Shown here one piece after another: positions 53,099 to 63,371 of a stretch of DNA of 64,000 bases (positions are counted from its first letter, which is position 1; each line of letters begins with the position of its first letter). The DNA comes from Oscheius sp. JU75 (taxonomy: Eukaryota; Nematoda; Chromadorea; Rhabditida; Rhabditidae). Made by a program: the position numbers and the translations under genes. Location of the stretch: positions 930,001-994,000 of the forward strand of contig JASJZC010000007.1 of assembly GCA_037178855.1 (NCBI GenBank). Direction: 5' to 3'. Under the pieces are notes generated by a model. It saw only the letters and a program-made list of their open reading frames with translations. It had not been told where the DNA came from and ran no database searches.

Positions 53099-56000
53099 AT
53101 GGATACGTTCTACGTTTCGCTCCTCCGCTACGCTGGAACATCTGCAGAAATCGTGGCTATGCTCCCTCACTGCCTCATCATCTATCTAACATTCTATAAA
53201 ACGCCCCAAGAGTTTCAAAACTTCTCAACCCTAATTTTCTTCTATTCTCTGATGCAGTTCCTTCAAAGCGCTACAACGCTGGCCACTTTTCATGAGACGG
53301 TCGGCTCCACACCGGCAAATGACAGTCTCTATGTCTATTACGGACTGTGTGAAATGGGAGGGCCTATAACCTGCTTTATCCTGGACATGTTCACCTCGCC
53401 TCTTGTTGGCTATACAACGACATTTCCCGCGGTCTGTATGGCTTATCGTGTCTGGATTTTTAAGAAGAAAAATGTGAGCAAGGCCGTCCTTTGGTTTGTG
53501 TGCGTTTTGAATGGCATCCCGTGGATTTATACTCTGGTGAGTGAGAGCTATTTTTAATCCATTTTTGCGCGGACAATATTGATATGATTATCGTTGAATA
53601 ATCGCGGACAGAACGTGGCTACATAGTCATATACTTCCAGGTGAAAAAATGCCTCGAGAATGAAAAAAAAACTTTAGATAATTTCCAGTTTTACAGTTTC
53701 AGCCGACAAAGCTAGATATTGTTTGGAATACTAATTTTCCAAAGGACCCAGCTTGACAGACCTGTTATACGTTGGTGTGAAGCCGTTCACATAACTATAT
53801 CTTATGTCAGACCCATAAATAAATTAGAGAGAAAGATTGACATTTTCCTCTTAACAGTCGATTTTGAGTGGGCATAATCGATATTTTCCCCTATCTATTC
53901 GCTCATTGCAGATATCAGACAGGAGCAAGCTACGAAGACCGGAAAAAAAACTTCCAATCCTAACCTCTAGAAACAGGTGATCAATTATGAGAGAGATGTT
54001 TAATAATTGCTGCCTTTTTCGCTGTCTACATGTAATTTCAAAGGAACATACAAACTCTAGACAACGAAAAGACCAGTTTTGAGAGAATATGAAAGTACGA
54101 ACAATGTAAAAGTACACCCCGAAGATCAGGTTTTGCAAGAATGGATCATATTCTAAACATAGACAGTTCACAAATGTCAGCAACAAGGAAAAAAAGCCTT
54201 CTTCCAAGACATCAGGAGCAGCGACTGACAAGGGAAGCCTTTCAACTTAAGTTGGACTTTGGCAACGAACGAGGTGCCATTCGATAGCTCTAAACATGGG
54301 TATAACGGGGTATATTGCCAAATTCGCTTAATCCCTCCCTGGTCCGAGATATAACGTTTTTAAAAATGGCGCCCCCGTATCATCTCGACGTCTAAGCCGT
54401 AGGACCCGCCGTGGTAGACTTCGAAGGCACAAAAAAACATGGCAGCGTAGTATGGTGGTGAGCGCGGTGGGCTGGGATGCAATTACTTGCTGGTTCGGAT
54501 CCGTACGAATTTTTTTTTTTTATAGTCTATTTCCAACCTCCAGCGGCACTTACGAATTCTTTAAAGGTAGAATGCGAAAGGTCTTGCGAGGAAATTACAG
54601 TAGCCCGGGCTCAGATTCGCTATTTTTGAGTGTTTACAGCCATTTTTTCGTTGTTTTAACATTGGCATTGAATTCGGGGCCTAAGAATATCTACTTGACA
54701 CCCATTTTGTAGAAAAATCTGCCAGAAAAACGCCTAAAAAAGCGTGGAAGCCGAAAATGGGGCTCTGCTCACATATTTTGGCCATTTTCAACGCTTTTCT
54801 TAGATATTTCCCCAAAATTTGTTGTCAAGTAGGTTTATGCATGTCTAGAACTCGGTTACACAGTCAGAATTTGTAAAAAAGTATGCGGAAAATGAAGAAA
54901 ATTCAAAGTTTTGGAATTTTTTGTTCGCGCGCAAATACTGTGCCGTCAGCGTTCAAATTCAGGTGCCGCTGGACGTTGGAAATAGACTATACTTTTTTTC
55001 GTCTTTTATCTGTGACTATGCTTTTTCTTTATGTTTGTTTTCACGACGCAAACTTTTTAGTTTCCACATGAACCCATCTGAAATTCTCGGATTTCTGGTT
55101 GAAGAATTTGGGCTGGAAAAGGACACCGAATTGAGTCGAGATGAGCGCCGTCTGGCAAATCGATTGAAAGTCATCTCCGAAGGATCCGACGATGAATACT
55201 GTGTAGAGGATGAAGGGACTCGTATGCCCAATCCAGTTGAAGATTCTCCTGGAACTGTCAGGTTCTCTGACAAGTTCCGAACGGTTGACGAAGTCCGATC
55301 GGCTGTTGTTTATTATCGCTCTGCCAAAACCGGAAGTCGTAGCCTGGAGGCGATGAGCAACAGATTCAAGTGGATTACTAACCTGAATCATCTCCAGAAG
55401 CTGCGACAATTCGAAGCTGCAGGTAAGACTACTTTTTTTTAATCAGTAAATCCGAAACTCTGCAGCGATCAAAGCCGCAGCTGATTCCTTCGTAGCTCAA
55501 GTCCGAAGTGATATTGTCGCCGCCAATTATATGCTGGATCACATCTGGAATGCTGACCAATCCGGATTCACCAAGAAACTCACGAATGCTAGAACTCTCG
55601 ACATCGAAGGCAAGAGGAGTGTGGAACGCATCGTACAGACAGCTTCTGCTCTCACTCACTCTTACACTCTTTCATCAAACGAAGTCATGTTTCTTCCAGG
55701 TAATTTCTTTGACCCATCGACAGTTCACTCATCACGCTTTTCATTCATTTTGGCAGTATAGTTGGTATGCGTCGGGCTACCAGGTTCTTCACCCTCCGCC
55801 TTTCAAAACCCCTGTTCAAATTTGTTTTCCAACTACTCCCCAGATATGTTCGATTGCAAATTGTCAAGGGTTTGGTTTCATACTTTGTCTCTTCTGTGAT
55901 CAGTATTTCTGATTTTCGCACTACATTATCCAATATCATTGGTGCTGAAGTGGATTCGTTCACAAAAACAAAGTTTTTCCTGTTGAAGTTGTTCAAACTA

Positions 56001-57446
56001 ACTTGATTTCTAAAAAAGGCAATGCAGACATCTATTTAATGCCTTTCCAGGCCAAAGGGCGTCCGGCACCAGTTTCATAGTCACATAGTCAAAGTCAAAG
56101 CTTCATAGTCAAAGCACATAGTCACAGATAAAAGACGAAAAAAAGTAAAAAAAAAAAATTCGTACGGATCCGAACCAGCAAGTAATTGCATCCCAGCCCA
56201 CCGCGCTCACCACCATACTACGCTGCCATGTTTTTTTGTGCCTTCGAAGTCTACCACGGCGGGTCCTACGGCTTAGACGTCGAGATGATACGGGGGCGCC
56301 ATTTTTAAAAACGTTATATCTCGGACCAGGGAGGGATTAAGCGAATTTGGCAATATACCCCGTTATACCCATGTATAGAGCTATCGAATGGCACCTCGTT
56401 CGTTGCCAAAGTCCAACTTAAGTTGAAAGGCTTCCCTTGTGAGTTAATTAACAGAGAATTAAGATTGGGAGCATTTTAACATGTCAGAAACAAAGGGCTA
56501 AAAATGCTTGACAATTAATTGGGTTTACAAGTTTGAATGAATCGGGTGCCTCTAATCTACGGCGATTCAATCTGCCCGGGTGGATTCACCTATCAGCAAT
56601 ATTTCAACATTTGCTTCTGACCGATTTTTAAAATCTTTACACACTTTTTTCTAGAGAGCTATTAAGGCTGGTTAAAAACTAAATACCTGTCCAAAATTAT
56701 CATCTGTTGTTTCTTACTAGTTTTTCCACACCATCCCTAAACTGTTTCACTACGCTCGTTCAAGCTCTGTTGTGGCGTGAGAATCATGGGAGGTTTAGGG
56801 AAACCGCTCAGAATTGTATTGTGCCTTGATATTAGTCGTAAAGGACCGAGATCGAAATCGAAGTAATTATTTATTTCAGACCTACCGCCTTCAACAATAC
56901 ATCTCAGCCGATGATTACATCGTTCTCTATCCTGTCCAATCCCGAAACTACACTCTCCACATCATGAAAAAGTACCAAGATTGGCAGTACACCTTCGTCT
57001 CTTATCTATCCGGCCAGGCTGTTCCAATAGCCGGTTTTGTTTTCACCATCGTAATGGGGCAATACCTTATTTATTTGATCAACAAATTCATTAGTCAGAT
57101 TTCCAGTGGCGGGAGGGGCCTCCACAGAGACATTGCCTGGGTAAGCCTCTCTTTTCTGACCTAAAAATCAAGAGATTTTCAGATGCTCACAGTACAGGCA
57201 GTCGTACCGCTTATTACGGCAATTGGCGGGTATTTACAGACCTACAGTAAGCAGAAAACTGGCTCGCATCCTATCTATACTCTAACTGGATATTTAGTCC
57301 TGTCTCTGCATCCTACTCTAGATGGTTTGGCTACTATTTTCTGTCTTCCTCATTATAGGAAAACTGTGAGGAAGATGATTTTTCTAGATAAGAGAAGCTC
57401 TCCGAGTTTGACCATGCACACTGTGAATAGTACAGGATATTGTTGA
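53099..57446 (+). CDS. Seven-transmembrane chemoreceptor (Str-superfamily-like), three exons
   Basis: Exons 53099-53536, 56880-57140 and 57183-57446 join in phase 0 at both junctions to give 320 residues, the usual size. Hydrophobic segments are spaced as in nematode serpentine receptors: VAMLPHCLIIYLTFY, FSTLIFFYSLMQFLQ, ITCFILDMFTSPLVG, VLWFVCVLNGIPWIYTL, VPIAGFVFTIVMGQYLIYLI, LTVQAVVPLITAIGGYL and TGYLVLSLHPTLDGLATIF. The protein closes with HYRKTVRKMIF, a basic tail typical of the str/srd/srh-related families. It would sense environmental chemicals in sensory neurons. Intron 1 is 3.3 kb because a Tc5-like element is inserted in it; the coding part is undisturbed. The exact subfamily needs a profile search. 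Confidence 0.85.
54523..54989. mobile_element. MITE nested in Tc5-like copy B
   Basis: 467 bp, the inverse-orientation sister of 5313-5778, flanked by TA (54521-54522 and 54990-54991). The empty site is visible in copy A at ~5850 (a T-run, TA, then CTTTTTTCG). Confidence 0.88.
55068..55912 (+). pseudogene. Tc5-type transposase fragment: N-terminal and C-terminal parts
   Basis: Exon 1 (55068-55422) starts MNPSEILGFLVEEFGLEKD and continues with an acidic region and a basic part (SNRFKWITNLNHLQKLRQFE). It ends at GTAAG. Exon 2 (~55466 on) carries NYMLDHIWNADQSGFTKKL. The DDE core then drops out near 55680 and the C-terminal Cys/His domain (CSIANCQGFG, CLFCDQYF) follows. It complements copy A, which keeps the core and lacks the N-terminus. 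Neither copy is complete. Confidence 0.75.
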
Positions 57447-58046
57447 GGAATAAAATTTGAAAATTAAAACGTTTTATTTAACATTGATATTGAAAATCAT
57501 TTTTGGAAGTTATAAGTTTTTTTTTTCTCCATGACATTTAGAGAACTTCGGAGGAAAGCATCTAACTCAGTATATGGGCAACGTAAGCAAAAGTGTTTTC
57601 TCTCATACGGCCAGTGAATTTTTTTTCCAAAATAACCGCTGCTCCTCGCGTGCTAGGATAAAAGAAGACGGTAAAATACGTACTTTGGAAAAGGAAAGAC
57701 TACGTAGGGAGTCTTATGTGGTCCAGAGGACAGAATAGTCGATCTTGAACTGGAGTCCTTCCAATTTCAATCGTGTTTCAAGGTAGAAACTAGATGTTTT
57801 CTCGCAGAGGATAGGAGCATTGGTTCGTGCCGACTATACTACGATAGTTCCTTGGTCTTCGAGATCAAACAAACAAAAATATGTTGAGAAATGTCAGTTT
57901 TTTTCAGAGCCATCATCTGGAAATATGTCGAAGAAATTGATCTGCAGATTCCCATTTCCAGGGTGTTGCACCTCCTGTACTTTTATTTTCACAGCTTCAT
58001 AACTTACCGCTGATATTATATTCATACTCTTGAACTGATCGGGAAG
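57447..58046. other. 3' flank of the chemoreceptor; decayed gag relic and possible exon
   Basis: 57815-57880 (minus) resembles the gag start of the LTR element at 62100-62170 (FDLEDQG versus FDPEDQG, and the same GTTCGTGCCGACTATAC string). It is a relic of an older related element. Next to the LTR insertion the minus strand reads LPDQFKSMNIISA up to a strong GTAAGT donor. Confidence 0.4.
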
Positions 58047-58051
58047 GATAT

Positions 58052-58280
58052 TGTTGTGTCTTTCGTGAGGACACAATCTGAATATTCTACAAAGAGAGAG
58101 CGTGGGTTCTATATATTTATTGAGGCTAGGATATTAGAAAGAACGGGGTAAAAAGGAGACAAAAGAAACAAGAACAAATCCCCAAAAATAGGGAAGCGAA
58201 CGAGGGTCCGCGCGAGGTACGGTAGTACTCGTGGCGGGGCCCACTCGTTAGCGCGCATTCAAATTGAGCCAGACTCAACA
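58052..58280 (-). repeat. Gypsy 3' LTR
   Basis: 229 bp, starting TGTTGTGTCTTTCG and ending GACTCAACA on the plus strand. It is preceded (in element orientation) by the polypurine tract at 58281-58293. Confidence 0.9.
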
Positions 58281-58532
58281 CTCCTCCCCTTTTACAAGAC
58301 GGGCTTGTGGTCTGGACAACTTTCCGGTCACCACCTTACCAGTGTGCAGGGATGCTAAGCTGCTAGCGTCCGAATACGTTAGTCTTACGCCGCCGCAGAG
58401 CCATTTCCCTTTCAAGGGTGCCCATCGTTGTGGTTTTGGACCGGGGCACTAAGTGAGAGGGCTGGGCAAAATGAAATACGCGAGAGGGAGTAAAGAACAT
58501 AGAATTAGAGAAAGAACCAAGGGAAAATAAGC

Positions 58533-59250
58533 TTAACAACCGAGAAACAAGCAACGACGATCAAGCAGGGAACCTGACTGGTGGCTGACAACGGCGCGAA
58601 GATCTTCTCGGCTGGGCAGACGTTGAACTTGGTGTGGTGGAACATGTGCTAGTTGTTGGACATCTTGACCCGGAGCGGGGCCATCCGGAACTGGTTCTTC
58701 TCGAGGTACGGGCAGCAAGAGAGGGGGTTCTTGGACAAGCGGAACTGGTACAGGAATCTCGAAGGTGTCACACATCTCGACGAGAAATTCGTCATCAGGG
58801 GCCAGAGAGCGAAGACGCATCTGGTTTGCGTGAAGATGACAGGAATGACCATCCACTTCGACACGGTAGTTGACACGACCAAGAACTTCCGAAACGTCTC
58901 CTGTAACCCACGAAACATTATTTGAGGCATACCTTTTAACCCATACAGGGTCTCCGAGTCCGAAAGAACGCTACCGGGCACCAGTCCGACCATCATCGAA
59001 GAGCCTTCATCCTAGAGTTCTTCTCCGAATCGACGACAGGCGTCGTGGGAACGAGCAGCGACAGAGTAGACCTCATCTTACGACCCAAGTACACTTCCGA
59101 GGGGCTCAGATTACCTAAATTTCCACAAGGCGTGGAACGATAAGCTTGAAGGAAACGATTAACGAGAGCCAAAGACACTCTCTCCTCCCCCTGGAGCTTT
59201 TGGAGTCCGCGTTTGAGAGAGTCTACGAACCTCTCCGCCCTACCATTTGA
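58533..59250 (-). pseudogene. Gypsy integrase C-terminal part, out of frame
   Basis: Continues the integrase in other frames: ERVSLALVNRFLQAYRSTPC, then LSPSEVYLGRKMRSTL, and later VDGHSCHLHANQMRLR, a gypsy integrase tail motif. The Pro-rich end stops at 58533. It is separated from the main frame by a 4-bp duplication at ~59247-59255 (CAGTCAGT). Confidence 0.7.
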
Positions 59251-62200
59251 CTGACTGAGGATGGTAGGGGGCCGTTCTTATGTGCTCGATTCCGTTTCTA
59301 TCGCACATCTCTTTGAATTCTGCCGAGCAGAATTGGGTCCCATTATCCGAGACGATCTTCTCCGGAATACCGTTCCTTGAGAATATTTCTTGTAGGAGAC
59401 GAACGGTGGCGACAGCCGTGATGGATTTGGTCAGAAGAACTTCTGGCCAACTTGAGAGCGAGTCAACGACTACTAACAAGTGTAATCCATCGATGGGACC
59501 TGCATAGTCTATGTGAATTCTTTCATAGACACGACTTGGCTTCGGCCAAGGCTGAAGTGGAACCTTCCTTGCTGTTTTGGCCGCACGTTGACAGGGAATG
59601 CATCGGTTAACAAAATTTTCGATCTGCTGATCGATCCCTGGCCAAAAACAAACTCCTTGAGCTAGTTGTTTGGTGCGCACGATTCCAGCGTGTCCCCTGT
59701 GGAGTTCCTTCAGCACTTGTGAACGATAGATTCCGGGAATCGTGATTCTGTCTCCGACCATGAGACACTCGTTCACAACCGACAGTTCCGACTGTCGATC
59801 GAAGTAAGGCAAGAGTTGAGAGTACAGATTCTTGCGAAGAGGTGGCCAGTTACCTTCTTGAACGTAGCGAATAACCTTGGACAGGACCGGGTCCTTCCGT
59901 GTGGCTGCCTGGATGTGTCGTGCCATTAGCGGAAGCTGTCGAATGGCGTCTTGGAGGCTGTATTGCACGTCGGCCTCTATCTTGGCAATGACACAATCTT
60001 CTTGCTCCGAATCCACCCGTTCCAAAAGACGGGAAAGAGCATCAGCTTGGGCAAAATCGTCCGTTTTCACGTAATCGATTTTGTAGTCGTACCCAAGGAG
60101 TATTGTGCCCCAACGGCTCAAACGATTTGCCTGATGAGTGGGCAGACCTTTAGCACCTCCGTAGATTGCGAGCAGCGGCTTATGATCGGTGCGCAATGTG
60201 AAATGTCTTCCGAAGACATATTTGTGGAACTTCCGAACAGCCATAACCAGTCCCAGTGCTTCCTTTTCTATCTGGCTGTAGTTCCGTTCTGCCGCTGTAA
60301 GCGCGTAGCTGAAGTGATGAACTGGGCGTTCCTGCCCGTCCTTGAACTTGTGAAGAAGAACACCGCCGATTCCATACTGACAAGCGTCAGCTGAGACGAT
60401 GATGGGTAGAGCAGGGTCGTAATGACACAAGACGAGATCTGACGACAAAGCCCTGAGTAAATTGTCGAACGCTGCTTGATGCAGACTCGTCCAGTCGAAA
60501 ACGGCATCCTTGTGTGTTAGCTCATCAAGTGGTCCACGAAGTGCTTTGACGTTTGGAATGAACGATCCGTAGTAGCTGACGAGTCCCAGAAAAGAACGTA
60601 GTTGGTTGACATCTGTAGGCGCCTTCATCTTCACAATCGCAGAAATCTTGGAGGGGTCGGGTCGTCTTCCATCCTTGTCGATAATGAATCCCAGGAACTG
60701 GATCCGTTTCTGGTTCAGGGAACACTTCTCCATCTGCAGCTTGAAGCCGTACTGTTCGATCCTGTCGAACAAAGCTAGCAAATTTCGATCGTGCTCTTGC
60801 TGTGTATCTCCCTTGACCAGGAGATCATCGAGATATGACACGACTCCGCTTAGACCAGTGCACATCTTTGTCATGATTGACTGGAATATCGCTGGAGCTG
60901 TCTTGATTCCGAAAGCCAATCTTCTGTACCGGAAGAGACCCTTATGCGTGTTGATGACGGCAAGCGATTTCGAGCGGTCATCCAGCTCTACTTGCAGATA
61001 AGCATCCGATAGATCTGGATACCTTTCCAGAAGAATTGTCTGAATAGGACGCTGGTCATCCACGACCTCCTTCACGTAGCTGAACTGATCGAGCCCTTCC
61101 TTTATGATCGGGATTCGTTCCATCCACTCCAGTCCGAGTAGTTTCTCTTCTTCTACGACGCAGATATCACCCGACCCTGGTTGCCCTAGGACCTTGAACT
61201 CGCTGAAGAACATTCCATGACACTTCAGTGGTGTCCCATTTGCTGTGATGAGTGTTCTTTGTGGTGGAGACAATGTCGGTTCTCCCATCTGAGTCCAGTT
61301 CTTTCTACTGATGATGGTAACACATGCCCCGGAATCCGCCTGAAGCTGTAGAGTGTGACCATTGATTTCCACATCCGTGTAGCGAAGCACCTTCAGGGTG
61401 GCCTCCGTACCAACCCTGTTCACTGGAGATCGCTTCTTGTAGAACTTGCGAGATTGTTCTAGACCCTGTCCAGAGTTCCGGGAGTTCCGACTCCGGCAAT
61501 CTCGTGCAAAGTGACCGACTTTGCCGCATTCGAAGCAGGTAGCATCCTTGTTCTGCTTCTCGTTCCTCTGAGGCTTCTTCTTGTGATGATGAACCTTTGA
61601 AATCGACGCGTTGTTGGAGCTGGCGACCATCTGCTGGTCTTTCTTGTACGTCCGCAGTTTTGCAACCTCTTGGACGATGTCTTCCAGCTTGACATGGCTC
61701 GTCTCGGTCGATGACCGATCTGCAAAAGCCAAAAGATGCGGAAGGAAGATCTGGTCTTCCTTACCCGCCATTCCCATCAAGAACCGTAATACCATAAGAC
61801 CTTCCAGGTCAATCCCATCCATGAAATCGTAGAATTTGGCTTGAATCCGATCAGCATATTCGTGCTCCGTCTCGGTCGTTATTTTGTCCAATTGCTGGCG
61901 AAAGCAATGGTAACGACGCGTGAAGATCGACGCGGGCGCATCGAAGATGTCGGAGAGGATCGCCACGAACTCATCGAACTTCTTGTCCTCGATCTTTGAG
62001 GGCTTGATATGGCTGACGAGCCGACGGTAGCATGCCTCGTCGAGCTTCTCCGTTAATAGTCTCACTTTTTCCGGATCTTCCAACGCGGATGCGTCTTTCT
62101 TGAAGATCGGTTCGTGCCGACTATACCACATCTTGAAAGACCCTTGATCTTCGGGATCGAAGATGAATTGGGGAATTCGGCGTCCCAATTCCGCTAGAAT

Positions 62201-62329
62201 AGTGGCTACAGACTTGACAGGCGACGGCGTTGACGGCGCGGCCTCCAAGGCTTTCCTCTGAAGCTCCATCTGCTCCTTCAGCAACCGATTCTGCTCTAGA
62301 ATCGCTTCCAATAGCGCCTTATCTGCCAT
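59240..62329 (-). CDS. Gypsy gag-pol polyprotein, with RT deletion
   Basis: 1029 residues. In order: a gag region with coiled-coil start, a zinc knuckle (CFECGKVGHFARDC), an aspartic protease (LQADSGACVTIIS), a reverse transcriptase (VVSYLDDLLVKG), RNase H (LRTDHKPLL) and an integrase. The integrase has an HHCC finger (HRGHAGI to CIPCQ) and a catalytic core (IDYAGPIDG, VSDNGTQF). Between the protease and DLSDAYLQVELD the RT is too short: the segment that normally carries RT motifs 1-2 is missing and the frame is kept. The frame ends just after HPQS because of a 4-bp duplication. It encodes structural and enzymatic functions for retrotransposition, but this copy should be inactive. Confidence 0.9.
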   Translation of the reverse strand: MADKALLEAILEQNRLLKEQMELQRKALEAAPSTPSPVKSVATILAELGRRIPQFIFDPEDQGSFKMWYSRHEPIFKKDASALEDPEKVRLLTEKLDEACYRRLVSHIKPSKIEDKKFDEFVAILSDIFDAPASIFTRRYHCFRQQLDKITTETEHEYADRIQAKFYDFMDGIDLEGLMVLRFLMGMAGKEDQIFLPHLLAFADRSSTETSHVKLEDIVQEVAKLRTYKKDQQMVASSNNASISKVHHHKKKPQRNEKQNKDATCFECGKVGHFARDCRSRNSRNSGQGLEQSRKFYKKRSPVNRVGTEATLKVLRYTDVEINGHTLQLQADSGACVTIISRKNWTQMGEPTLSPPQRTLITANGTPLKCHGMFFSEFKVLGQPGSGDICVVEEEKLLGLEWMERIPIIKEGLDQFSYVKEVVDDQRPIQTILLERYPDLSDAYLQVELDDRSKSLAVINTHKGLFRYRRLAFGIKTAPAIFQSIMTKMCTGLSGVVSYLDDLLVKGDTQQEHDRNLLALFDRIEQYGFKLQMEKCSLNQKRIQFLGFIIDKDGRRPDPSKISAIVKMKAPTDVNQLRSFLGLVSYYGSFIPNVKALRGPLDELTHKDAVFDWTSLHQAAFDNLLRALSSDLVLCHYDPALPIIVSADACQYGIGGVLLHKFKDGQERPVHHFSYALTAAERNYSQIEKEALGLVMAVRKFHKYVFGRHFTLRTDHKPLLAIYGGAKGLPTHQANRLSRWGTILLGYDYKIDYVKTDDFAQADALSRLLERVDSEQEDCVIAKIEADVQYSLQDAIRQLPLMARHIQAATRKDPVLSKVIRYVQEGNWPPLRKNLYSQLLPYFDRQSELSVVNECLMVGDRITIPGIYRSQVLKELHRGHAGIVRTKQLAQGVCFWPGIDQQIENFVNRCIPCQRAAKTARKVPLQPWPKPSRVYERIHIDYAGPIDGLHLLVVVDSLSSWPEVLLTKSITAVATVRLLQEIFSRNGIPEKIVSDNGTQFCSAEFKEMCDRNGIEHIRTAPYHPQSVKW

Positions 62330-62532
62330 TCCGTTAGGTATTACTAGAATCTGAACAACGCCGCGGCTTTGCCTTGACCGATTTCGACTTGTTCAAACGT
62401 ACCTGACAATCTCCTTGGTCACACTTCCCACGTTGGACTTCTTGCTCGAAAAGCGTCTCTCCTACCAGCTACTTGTAGCCGCACTTCTTCCTCAAAGTTG
62501 CTTCTCGCGGAGCTCGAAGACTGATCGCCAAT

Positions 62533-62778
62533 TGTTGTGTCTTTCGTGAGGACACAATCTGAATATTCTAGAAAGAGAGAGCGTGGGTTCTATTTTTTTT
62601 AGTATTTTTTTTATTTATTGAGGCTAGGATATTAGAAAGAACGGGGTAAAAAGGAGACAAAAGAAACAAGAACAAATCCCCTAAAATAGGGAAGCGAACG
62701 AGGGTCCGCGCGAGGTACGGTAGTACTCGTGGCGGGGCCCACTCGTTAGCGCGCATTCAAATTGAGCCAGACTCAACA
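62533..62778 (-). repeat. Gypsy 5' LTR
   Basis: 246 bp. It matches 58052-58280 except for two substitutions and a T-rich insertion near 62597. The plus-strand end CAACA is followed by the GATAT duplication. Confidence 0.9.
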
Positions 62779-62783
62779 GATAT

Positions 62784-63322
62784 TGATGACGCTAAACAAG
62801 ATCTTGACGAAAAGCAGCTCCAGCGGATAAAAGTTTTGGTGAGAACCATCCATGAACAATATTCAACTAGCGACTATGACAGCAAAAGTCAGTGAACAGG
62901 ATTTCGTGACGGATGGATATATGGAGACGATTTTTAGTTTCAAGAAACTGGATACACCAATTTCGATTCATGTGATTCCCCTATTTAATTGTCAAGCAGT
63001 CGAACAATCTTCAGTTTTTGTCGGAAATAAGGCTGGAAAAACTTCAACATGTTCACAAATCATGGTGCATGTTCATATTTTGGAACTTGGGACACTACCG
63101 ATAGTGCTTTTCAATCCGCTGTACGCTATAAATTCATCTATCAGAGAGGTATCAATCTAATATGCCAAACAGATTTTTAGATGCCGTTCCAATCTACTGA
63201 AAAGATCACGCGAGCATTCAATAAACATTTTATCTGATCTCCTAGATTTAGGCACAGATCTTGCATGTTCTTCTATAATCAGCAACTGTGAATTGCTCAA
63301 CTTCAAAAAACAAGCTGACTAG
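62784..63322. other. Open stretch next to the LTR insertion, function unknown
   Basis: A plus frame from 62852 to 63160 is open for 102 codons (KVSEQDFVTDGYMETIFSFK, later VFVGNKAGKTSTCSQIMVHV). I recognise no family. The other strand near 62784-62835 is also open and could continue the exon that ends with GTAAGT at ~58003. Confidence 0.3.
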
Positions 63323-63371
63323 AATAAATAGGCAGAACAAGCTTAAATAACAATAAGAAAGATAAAAGTAG
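63323..63371 (+). repeat. 49-bp exact repeat (copy 2)
   Basis: Identical to 52428-52476. The RTE LINE coding sequence begins directly after it. Confidence 0.7.

Larger units (their letters stand above)
54229..56439 (+). mobile_element. Tc5-like transposon, copy B, in the chemoreceptor intron
   Basis: Same termini as copy A (CAAGGGAAGCC...), with TGA duplicated on each side (54226-54228 and 56440-56442) within CTGAG, again a CTNAG site. The ~200-bp arms are almost identical to those of copy A. It keeps the N-terminal transposase exon and the C-terminal part but has lost the central DDE region. A MITE occupies 54523-54989. Confidence 0.88.
58052..62778 (-). mobile_element. Gypsy-type LTR retrotransposon, young, defective
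   Basis: LTRs lie at 58052-58280 and 62533-62778 (TGTTG...CAACA). They differ by about two substitutions and one T-rich insertion. The target duplication is GATAT (58047-58051 and 62779-62783). On the minus strand a primer-binding site with TGGCGATCAG lies 2 nt inside the 5' LTR, and a purine tract AAAAGGGGAGGAG abuts the 3' LTR. One long frame carries gag to integrase. Confidence 0.92.

Noticed and set aside
59951-60394. Plus-strand frames across the gypsy pol region
   Set aside because: They oppose a 1029-codon frame with ordered retroelement domains.
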